This document shows, piece after piece, positions 24,040 to 31,821 of a stretch of DNA of 64,000 nt (position 1 is the stretch's first letter; every line of letters begins with the position of its first letter). The translations under genes and the position numbers were made by a program. The notes below the pieces were generated by a model. That model had not been told where the DNA came from. It did no database searches and saw nothing but the letters and a program-made list of their open reading frames with translations. Source of the stretch: Lampris incognitus (Eukaryota > Chordata > Actinopteri > Lampriformes > Lampridae); contig NW_026611504.1 of assembly GCF_029633865.1 (NCBI RefSeq), forward strand, positions 951,846-1,015,845. The letters are read 5' to 3'.

Positions 24040-24799
24040 TGTTATGCTCGCGCACCAGAACCCGACCCGTGTGGCGAAACCCAAGACAGACAGACACAGG
24101 ATGACTTCAAAATCCAAAAGGTGGTTTTATTGTGGGAGGGGAAGGTATGGTGCGAAAAACGTTCTGTTAGTGGGATGTGTGAATAAACTATGTGTGGTGT
24201 CCCGTGGTTTGCGTGTATAACTATGTGTGAGTGTTTTTAGCCTATGTGTGGTGCGGTATGTAAATGACCAGGAGGTGTTGAAATAGTGTGCGTGCACCTG
24301 GCAAGAAAGTCCAGTCCGTGATCCAACAGGGGTTGTCCGAGGAAGTCCGGGTCCGAGATCCTGGAAGTCGAGTCCGAAAGGAGGGGTCCAGGTAGAGGGA
24401 CAAGGGGGGAGATCGCAGGAGAGGTCCGGGGAAAAACGTGAAGATCGCTGAGGACAGGGGAGCCGTGGAAGTCGCGGAGGGAGAGTCTTGGGAGGAAACA
24501 GAGACACGAAGATAAGACACTGGGGAATAAAGAGAATGCAAGGAACGCTGGAGGGCTTGTCAGAACTTTACCGCAGGGTTCAGTACGTCGAAGCACGGAG
24601 TGGTGTTCTGGGAGGCTTCTTGTAGAGGGCTGCCTGATTGCCGCAGGTGTGCCTGATGGATGACGGCAAACACCTGGTGCAGTGCAGCTCTCATCAACTC
24701 AGAGCGCGAGCCGAGCGCTCGGATGTTTCCGGCACGTCCGGGGTGGGGGAGTGGCTTGAACGTGCCGGGGAGGCAGCTCGGGGCGGTGTAACCACAACA
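24040..24799 (-). mobile_element. Solo LTR, family X, copy 2
   Basis: This 760-bp insertion has TG...CA ends and the perfect duplication TATAC at 24035-24039 and 24800-24804. Its reverse complement aligns over most of its length with 18497-19213. They share the cgccccgagctgcctc start and the gtctgtctgtc end region; the middle differs by an insertion. On the minus strand an aataaa lies in the terminal part. Confidence 0.9.
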
Positions 24800-24898
24800 T
24801 ATACATTGTGATAGCGTAAAGAAATAATACAAGTAGATGTTATTGTTATTGATACAGTGTTATGCAAAGACGCGCAATTATTTTAAGTAAAGGGGGGC

Positions 24899-25136
24899 TG
24901 TTGTGTTCAGTCATCTAGTTACCCTATATTACATGAGTTCTATACTGCCAACCGCTAGAGGGCGCTGTATTCTTAGGTCACTAATAACAGTAGGTTAGGT
25001 TGACTCTTTGAATGTTGTTGTGAGTTGCTGCTGAGAACCTGTCGGAGCATGTGGAAGCTAACAGTCTGCCTTGCAATTATTTTAGTGAATTTTATTAAGC
25101 AATACGTCATGTGGTTATTCTACCAAAGAATATAAC
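24899..25136 (+). repeat. GypC 3' LTR
   Basis: Aligned to 20132-20369 with small indels. The terminal base is lost at the CopD junction. Confidence 0.9.
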
Positions 25137-25434
25137 TGTTGCGATATGACACCAGTGTATTTGTATGACTGTGTTACTGTGTATTATTATTTTGTTTACA
25201 GTCAGTGATGAATTTTTTTGTCCACAAGTGGGCGGTGTTGCGCTTGCATGCGCGGATTGATTACGTCACTGAGACGCTGTTCATTCTTCTTCTCTCAAAA
25301 CGACCGAATAAACGGAGGCTGCATTTTTTCCCTCCAGCAGAAGTTCGGTAGTCAGTACGATTCTTTATAACGGTTTAATAATCCACTTCATCTGCGCAGA
25401 GATAGACATAAAGTATTAGTCTAGTCTTCTAACA
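25137..25434 (+). repeat. CopD 5' LTR
   Basis: 298 bp, TG...CA. It contains aataaa at about 25308. There is no partner LTR in the window. Confidence 0.8.
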
Positions 25435-25448
25435 GGTTATGGGCCCAG
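25435..25448 (+). other. CopD primer-binding site to internal tRNA-iMet
   Basis: The sequence ggttatgggcccag is the exact complement of the anticodon stem-loop of eukaryotic initiator tRNA-Met (ctgggcccataacc), not of its 3' end. This is the half-tRNA priming known from Drosophila copia. Confidence 0.8.
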
Positions 25449-25629
25449 GTAACGTTGGATTATTTAGTAGTTTGATAAAAGAAGTACACGAAGTGTGATA
25501 ACCTCGGATGGCGGGATGCGCGCAGGTTAGCACGGAGTAGCAAGTTAGTAAGTGTGAAGCTAGTTAGCATCGAGAGAGCCTATCGGGAAGCTAACGGAAC
25601 GCTAAGCTAAGCTAACGCTACCTAGGGAG

Positions 25630-26454
25630 ATGGAACGGAAGAAGAGCAGGTGGCCCACATTCAACGGACAGGCCGATGAGTATGAACTGTGGGAAGAGCG
25701 AGTGCTCTGTTGCATGCATGGTGTGGGACTGAAAACCACCATTCTTACCGAGCCCGTGGGACCTTTGACAGCGGAAGAGCAGGCCCTAGACGAGGAGCGG
25801 AACGCGGACGCCTACTGCCCATTGGCGCCTTTATTGGACAACACAAGCTTGGGACTGATCTTCAGAGAAACGAAGAACAAAGGTAGAGAGAGTCTACGGG
25901 TGTTGCGGGAACATTACATTGGTAAGGGCAGAACCTGGATTGTCACTCTGTATGTAACATTGACTGGGCTAAAGAAAGCTGATAATGAGACGATAACCGA
26001 ATACATTATCCGAGCTGAACAAATCATTACGGCTCTCAAAGGGGCGGGAGAAGCACCGAGTGAGGGACTAATGATGGCCATGGTGATGAGGGGGTTACCC
26101 GAGAGATATAAGCCATTCACTCTAATGGTGACACATGGCGACAGTGAGTTGACATTGGGACAATTTAAGGCTAAATTGAGAGACTTTGAGGCGGCTGAAG
26201 ATGTAGGTAATGCTACAGCATCGGACGAGACGTCCGAGAGGGTGATGAAGGCCCACGCAGCGCCTAAAAAAAAGCCAGTGAAACGGTATGAGGGAGATGA
26301 TGAACAAACGGTGTGCTGGCGATGCGGTGACAAAGGCCATCGGAAAACGGACTGTTCACGCAGCGTGTGGTGCAGCTTCCGCCGGGTCAAGGGTCACACG
26401 GACAAAGTGTGCAAGAAAAAGGACCGCGCTGATGGAGCCAGGTGTGCACGCTAG
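25630..26454 (+). CDS. CopD Gag (copia-type)
   Basis: An intact frame of 274 residues starts at the first ATG after the leader. The N-terminus (FNGQADEYELWEERV) and the centre (LKKADNETITEYIIRAEQI) match the copia Gag/UBN2 fold, which forms the virus-like particle. The C-terminus holds a CCHC zinc knuckle (CWRCGDKGHRKTDC, about residue 222) and a second Cys/His cluster (CSFRR...HTDKVC). The stop at 26454 separates it from protease, which continues in another frame. Copia elements usually encode Gag-Pol in one frame, so the stop is probably a mutation. Confidence 0.8.
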   Translation: MERKKSRWPTFNGQADEYELWEERVLCCMHGVGLKTTILTEPVGPLTAEEQALDEERNADAYCPLAPLLDNTSLGLIFRETKNKGRESLRVLREHYIGKGRTWIVTLYVTLTGLKKADNETITEYIIRAEQIITALKGAGEAPSEGLMMAMVMRGLPERYKPFTLMVTHGDSELTLGQFKAKLRDFEAAEDVGNATASDETSERVMKAHAAPKKKPVKRYEGDDEQTVCWRCGDKGHRKTDCSRSVWCSFRRVKGHTDKVCKKKDRADGARCAR

Positions 26455-26541
26455 CAACGTGGCGGCGGCGGTGGTGGTCACGGAGCAGGTCGAGGTCAGG
26501 GACCGGGGAATGCTGCGGAAGAAGAGGACTACATCTTCAGA

Positions 26542-26785
26542 GTGCAGCCTGGAGAGACCAGCTCAGCAGGACCAGGACGACAGCAACAGTTCAAACCAGG
26601 ATTGATTGTGGACTGTGGGGCTTCTTCCCACATAGTCAATGATAAGAAGAAGTTCAAGAGCTTTGACAGCTCGTTCGAGCCAGAGAAACACTGCATAGAG
26701 CTGGCGGACGGTAAGCGCACCTTTGGTGTGGTGCAGGGCAGGGGAGATGCTACGGTATGTCTGCTCGACAGTGTGCCTTATCGAC
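26542..26785 (+). pseudogene. CopD protease start, truncated
   Basis: The motif IVDCGASSHIVND at about 26604 is the copia aspartic protease active site. It is followed by the CIELADG and GRGDA strands. Homology stops near 26785, where the opposite strand becomes ERV1 protease. Confidence 0.75.
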
Positions 26786-26944
26786 TAGAGCAGCATTTAC
26801 AGAAGTCACAGCTGGTGTGCAGAGTTTCCATTCATACACATAAAGCAGAATGTCCGAGCTGTATTTCTCAAATGAGTGAATATCACAGAAAACTAATTTG
26901 CTGAGCCGGGTAACACTCACTGGTGCGATGGCAGTGAGCTGTCA

Positions 26945-26982
26945 ATGGGTTAGGGTTAGGGATAGGGTTAGGGTTAGGGTTA
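26945..26982 (+). repeat. Short interstitial telomeric repeat
   Basis: About six gggtta hexamers, one with a base change (gggata), lie between the LINE's 5' target duplication and its coding part. Confidence 0.85.
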
Positions 26983-27064
26983 TCCGTCAGAGTTATTGTA
27001 TCGCCTCATTGTTAATCTAATTGTTAATCTAATCTAATTAACAATACATATATGAAATTTTCGT

Positions 27065-28210
27065 ATAACACTTGTTGAACCTCAGATCCTGGAGGAACAA
27101 TGCGGATTCAGTCCTGGCCGTGGAACAACGGACCAACTCGTTTCCCTTGCGGAAGTGCTGAAGGGGGCACGGGAGTTTGACCAGCCAGTCTACATGTGGT
27201 TGTGAACTTGGAGAAGGCTTATGACCGTGTACCCTGGGGCACTCTGTGGGGGGTACTGGGGGAGTATGGGGTAACGGGGCAGTTGCTACAAGCCATCCGG
27301 TCCTTTTATAACCAAGGTGAGAGCTGTGTCCGCATTCTTGGCACAAAGTCAAACACATTGTCGGTGGGTGTGGGACTCCACCAAGGTTGTCCCTTGTCTC
27401 CGATTCTGTTTGTAATATTGTGATCATGGGCATGATCTCAAGTTGCCGCCAAGGTGAGAAGTGTGTCCGTTTTGGGAACCTCAGAATTGCAACTCTGCTC
27501 CTCGCAGATGATGTGGCTTTGTTGGCTTCATCAGAAGGCAACCTCTGACACGTACTGAGGTTCTCTACCGGAAAATGGTGGATTGCTCCCTCCGGGTTGG
27601 GGATGAGTTGTTGCCTCAAGTGAAGGAGTTCCAGTACGTCGGGGTCTTGTTCACGAGTAAGAGTAAGGTGGAGCGGGAGATTGACGGGTGGATTGGTGCA
27701 GCATCAGCAGTAATGCGGACGTTGTACTGGACCGTTGTGGTGAAGAGGGAGCTGAGCCGGGAGGCAAAGCTCTCAATTTACCATTCAATCTTCGTTCCAA
27801 TCCTCACCTATGGTCATGAGCTTTGGGTAGTGACCGAAAGGGTGAGACGCAGATACAAGTGGCTGAAATGAGTTTCCTCTGTCGGGTGTCTGGGCTCAGC
27901 CTTAGAGATAGGGCGAGGAGCTCAGACATCCGCAGGGAGCTTGGAGTAGAGCCGCTGCTCCTTCGCATTGAAATGAGCCAGTTGGGATGGTTTTGGGCAT
28001 CTGATTAGGATGCCTCCTGGGCACCTTCCTTTGGAGGTTTACCGGGCACGGCCAACTGGGAGGAGACCTCGGGGTAGACCCAGAACGCGCCGGAGGGACT
28101 ACATGTCCAATCTGGCCTGGGAACGCCTTGGGATCCCCCAGGAGGAGCTGGAGGGCGTTACTGGGAAGACGGGCGTCTGGAGTGCCCTACTTAGCTTGCT
28201 GCGTCCGTGA
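27065..28210 (+). pseudogene. Rex/Babar-type LINE reverse transcriptase, C-terminal part
   Basis: Recognisable in order are EEQCGFSPGRGTTDQL, VNLEKAYDRVPWG, GLHQGCPLSPILF, LLLADDVALLAS (the catalytic ADD box), then VKEFQYVGVLFTS, YHSIFVPILTYGHELWV, and the C-terminal GRRPRGRPRTRRRDY. This is the widespread fish Rex1/Babar-like arrangement. Frame changes near 27190, 27420, 27560 and 28010 and the missing endonuclease domain make it dead. Confidence 0.85.
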
Positions 28211-29671
28211 CCCGAATCTGGAAACGCGGCTGAAGATGAGATGAGATGAGATGAGATGAGATGGGTAACACTCACCCCTTCAGGTGTTGATACCAGGTAG
28301 ATTCCCAATGTGCACATTACATCCTTTCCCATCAAATTGATCGGACAGCACTCCGATAACAAAAAGGAATGTTAAAATTTGCAATTTACCCTGTCACTAC
28401 ATGACCTTGGAATTGCGTATTTTGCAAGCACCGTTTTACTTGATGTTTCGATTTCACTTAGTTTGGGAGGTTTTGAGAATGCCTTAATAGCAGAATTTGC
28501 TGCTCCAGAGTCTACAAAACATGTTACGAGTGTATCATGTACAATGATTTTGTATGTTGGCATATTAGCATAAGCAACAGAAAATGCAGCATATGTACCA
28601 ATACGCGGGATCTTTTCCACCTCCTGTTTCTTTTCTAACTAGCCATTTTATTTCAGTGCTAACGGATGTGTGTGTGTGTGTGTGTTGTGATGTGTAGGTT
28701 GGTCCTCAATGTGCATCAGTGTAGAAAACGATTCCCCCTCTCTTTCCTGGCCAGACTGTTCTTTGTAGTTTTTCTTGGGACAACCCAGTGGCCTTTTTCC
28801 CGCAGTAAAAGCATACCACACGGTCATAATCTCGTCCTAGAGCTCTTCCTCCACCCCTTTCCCACCCATCGCGGAATCATCCTCTTCCTCTGCTCATGGT
28901 GCACGGTCTGTGGGCCAACAGCGGTCCTGCGTCTGGTCTTGCCACTTCGTGTGTACCTCATGTGCTTGTCCGTAGGTGTGACCTCGCACCGGGCTGCCTG
29001 AGCTTTGGTAGGGTGCTACAGGTTTGTACACTGTCTTACTTCTGAGCGTATGGAGCGGAGACCTCTTACCACTGTCCTCACCGCTCCCTCCTTGGGCCAA
29101 TAAATCTGAGTACAGTGAGCTTCCACTTGCTGCTGGCAGTGTCTGTGTCGGAGGTATTGGTGCTGGTGCTGTAATCGACGCTGGTCCTGATGCTGGAGAT
29201 GTTTGTGCTGGTGGTGCGTGTGGGGGTGGAGTTGCTGTCGTCTCTGCGGGAATGGGCCATTGAGGCTGACATCGGAGCACAGTCGAGATCAGAGTCCTGC
29301 ATTTTCACACACTGAGACACAGATGAGACCCTCCCTGTCTCTGTCCCTGTCTGTTTTTCTCCCCCTTCTTTGTGCTTCTTCCATCCATAGACTGTATGAT
29401 TTCCAAACTATAACAATTTTATGCTGTCCCTTCTTGACTTTCTTGTCATCAATTTCCTCTTCTTTGTCTCTAATACTGTCCTTAATTGTGTTAGTTGTCT
29501 TACGCTGAAACTTCCTCCTACTGGAAACCCACATTCAGTTCTAAAGGAACTTTACTTGTTTCACTGACGCGTCGCCATAGTTCACTCTCATGTAATTCAT
29601 ATTTGGTATGTTCAAATCTACATTCTCATTCTCTTCTTTGTTCTAGTTTTTACTGTGATTTTTTCACAATA

Positions 29672-29679
<8 letters not shown>

Positions 29680-29729
<50 letters not shown>
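29680..29729. repeat. (TA)n microsatellite
   Basis: About 25 AT dinucleotides in the ERV1 gag/leader region. Confidence 0.95.
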
Positions 29730-29731
<2 letters not shown>

Positions 29732-30126
29732 GTGATTGCTTGCGTTGTCTTTGCCTTCTTTATGTCTTTTTCTGGTAAACATAAATTTCTCTTTTCTTTC
29801 TTTAGGTTCCATTTTCATAGATTTCATAAATTTCATGTAGTTCCGTATACCTGTTATTTTACTGACATTCCCCCTGCCCATCGGATAACTGCCTTGACGT
29901 TTAAATCAACGTTAACACTCAGACATGAACATCGGTATGACCTTCACTCAACGAATGACTGCCTTAACACACAAAGAACCTTCTCTCTCTCTCGCTCTCT
30001 CTCACTCTCTCTTATCTCTCATACACAGATACACTTTTCTCTCTCTTTTTTACGTTGACGGGAACAGAATCACCACCTTTTGTTTTTGTTTTTTACTCAG
30101 ATACGCGTATTTCCCTCTCTGCTCAT

Positions 30127-30427
30127 CAGTGCCTAGATGCCAGACTTGTCTGCTGATCAGTACCTGGATGCCAGATTTGTCTGCTCATCAGCACCTAGAT
30201 GCCAGACTTGTCTGCTCATCAGTACCTGGATGTCAGACTTGTCTGCTCATCAGTACCTAGATGCCAGACTTGTCTGGTCATCAGCACCTGGATACCAGAC
30301 TTGTCTGCTCATCAGTACCTGGATGCCAGACTTGTCTGCTCATCAGTACCTATATGCCAGACTTGTCTGCTCATCAGTACCTGGATGCCAGACTTGTCTG
30401 CTCATCAGTACCTAGATGCCAGACTTC
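30127..30427. repeat. 31-bp minisatellite in the ERV1 leader
   Basis: Ten copies of a 31-bp unit containing gccagacttgtctgctcatc occur with the period held exactly and few substitutions. It lies between the ERV1 primer site and gag. Confidence 0.95.
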
Positions 30428-30774
30428 GGTAAACTCGTCAGTTTACCGCCAGGTTTTCATAAACGTTGGTTAAAACCACGGGCAAGTATTAGGATTCCAC
30501 GTCTAATCTTACCCCTTGTAAGAGTTAGAATTTCCCTTCAAATTCTTATTTCCCTCATAAGGCTGGTTTTCCTTGTTCCATCGATAACATATCACATTTT
30601 TTTCCTACAATTTTTAAAGTACCTATTCTCAAATTATCACTCTGCGGTGAGTCTCGTGTCTCAGGTCCCCCATCTCTCAGACCCGTTTTTGTCGGTGACG
30701 TGGAGCTGAAGAAGTAGTCTTCAGGATGTGCATCTTCACTTTTGACACCGAGTCCAGAAACCCTCACATGAGTG

Positions 30775-30792
30775 ATCCCACTTCTGACACCA
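30775..30792 (-). other. ERV1 primer-binding site (tRNA-Leu type)
   Basis: The minus strand reads tggtgtcagaagtgggat, 17 of 18 bases complementary to the 3' end of vertebrate tRNA-Leu, four bases after the LTR. Confidence 0.85.
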
Positions 30793-30796
30793 AGTT

Positions 30797-31207
30797 TGTG
30801 GTGGAAATCTGAAAATAAGGAGTCTTGCAAGTATAATAGATTAAATAGAAATTTAATGAGCTTTCTGCAGAAAGGATTAGATACAGAATAGCTAGGCAAT
30901 CTGCAAGGTCTGATGATGAGGGGTCGGAATGTGTATGCTCTAAAGGGGAGGTTGCAGGCTGCTAGCTGATAAGCAGGATGCCTGTACCTGGCCGTTCCTG
31001 GAGCAGGCTGGTTAGAGTCAGTTTGAGTCACGATGGTATGTTATCTGGGTGTGTCAAGGGCAGGTCAGTAACAAAGGATGTTTGTGCTGAGGATCCGCGG
31101 AGTACAGAAGGCCAGATAGAGACATGGTGCCTGGGTGCATTAGGTTAAAGGACACATTAGTATAAGGATACATTAGGTTAAAGGACAACTGGTAAGTTTC
31201 TGTCACA
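30797..31207 (-). repeat. ERV1 5' LTR
   Basis: 411 bp with TG...CA ends, next to the primer site. Its upstream third is duplicated at 16812-16955. It lies about 615 bp beyond the fshr stop codon and in the same transcriptional direction. The stretch 31208-31821 between them shows no other gene. Confidence 0.8.
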
Positions 31208-31720
31208 TGCGTTACTACAAAAATTACTCTGTAATAATGGATTATGAAGAAAAAGGGTTACCTTATGACTCTCAATTGTGCTATTCTGAATTATTACACA
31301 ATAAAGGAAATGATAAAAAGGAACCCAACATTTTGAACTTCATTTTGGAAAAATTCTGTAATATGCTGAATGGGGAAAAACCTTAGCTACTTTCTCTCTG
31401 TCGCTTGGTTGACACAGCATAGAGGTACACTAGTTTCTGCTTTTGAGGAAATTAGAGTAAATGTGCTGCTTTCATCCGGGAATTGGTCCTGTAAAACTCA
31501 TTGCAGCATTCAGGAGCAATGTGAAAGTGGCCTTACTTGCATATTCTCTTGTCCTGAGCCAACCAACCCCATTACATCTCGACTTACATTGAGTACATTG
31601 GTAGAGAGCAGAAAAAAGAGAAAAACAAGCTTCTTTTATATGGCTACTTGTTTAGTTCTCATCATATAGCCATTTTATAATCATGATTTTTTTTTAGTAG
31701 GAATTCTTTAAACAAAACAT

Positions 31721-31726
31721 TTTAAT
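31721..31726 (-). terminator. Candidate fshr polyadenylation signal
   Basis: ATTAAA on the minus strand about 95 bp after the stop codon is the first reasonable signal downstream. Confidence 0.35.
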
Positions 31727-31821
31727 ATCATGTGTGCTTCATTTCCACTTTAAGCCTCCGATGGGGTTTGGCCTATGAAACATATGTCTTGCATATGCAG
31801 GGGTTGAGAGGCACAGGTTAA

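Larger units (their letters stand above)
20132..25136 (+). mobile_element. GypC: Ty3/gypsy retrotransposon related to GypB
   Basis: LTRs lie at 20132-20369 and 24899-25136 (TGTTGTGTTCAG start). They differ by about a dozen substitutions and three small indels (about 5%), so it is older than GypB. The leader attggcgacgag matches GypB. A polypurine tract, aaaggggggc, precedes the 3' LTR. The final A of the 3' LTR and the right target duplication are missing because CopD begins exactly there. The left flank is ATTTG. The interior carries a decayed gag-pol and a solo LTR at 24040-24799. Confidence 0.9.
25137..26785 (+). mobile_element. CopD: Ty1/copia retrotransposon, 3'-truncated
   Basis: The LTR (25137-25434) starts TGTTGCG and ends TAACA. 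It is followed by a primer site matching the tRNA-iMet anticodon arm, a 190-bp leader, a copia-type gag and the protease start. Near 26785 the sequence switches to minus-strand ERV1 protease, so integrase, RT and the 3' LTR are lost. CopD starts at the last base of the GypC LTR, so it inserted at the GypC/ERV1 border. The later deletion removed ERV1 RT sequence as well. Confidence 0.85.
26921..28262 (+). mobile_element. Rex/Babar-type non-LTR retrotransposon, 5'-truncated
   Basis: It is flanked by a perfect 13-bp target duplication, gggtaacactcac (26908-26920 and 28263-28275). The 3' end is a gatga tandem tail. The body from about 27065 encodes RT motifs. The first 140 bp of the insertion are not LINE-like and include telomeric hexamers. 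Confidence 0.85.
26786..29534 (-). pseudogene. ERV1 gag and protease remnant, split by a LINE
   Basis: On the minus strand 29534-28640 reads as a Gag-like region: a basic N-terminal part, then a Pro/Thr/Ala-rich linker (29280-29080), then a broken zinc knuckle (CFYCGKK near 28810, one base out of frame after it). 28620-28280 and 26907-26786 form one continuous protease reading once the LINE and one copy of its target duplication are set aside. The active site reads VDSGAANSAI and the C-terminal end reads CPINLMGKDVMC. Frameshifts abound. The 3' side ends at CopD. Confidence 0.7.
16812..31207 (-). mobile_element. ERV1: retrovirus-like provirus fragmented by nested insertions
   Basis: All parts are on the minus strand and in provirus order: 5' LTR (31207-30797), tRNA-Leu-type primer site, leader, gag and protease (29534-26786), then RNase H end and integrase (20131-18140), an Env-like stretch, a polypurine tract and a 3' LTR fragment (16955-16812). 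The two LTR pieces match each other. The RT segment is absent, lost together with the 3' part of the copia element at about 26785. Insertions inside it are a solo LTR, GypC, CopD and a Rex-type LINE. The integrase C-terminal GPF module and the CPxNLMGKD-type protease end resemble gamma/epsilon-like fish retroviruses. That all pieces are one provirus is inferred from order, orientation and shared LTR. Confidence 0.75.
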
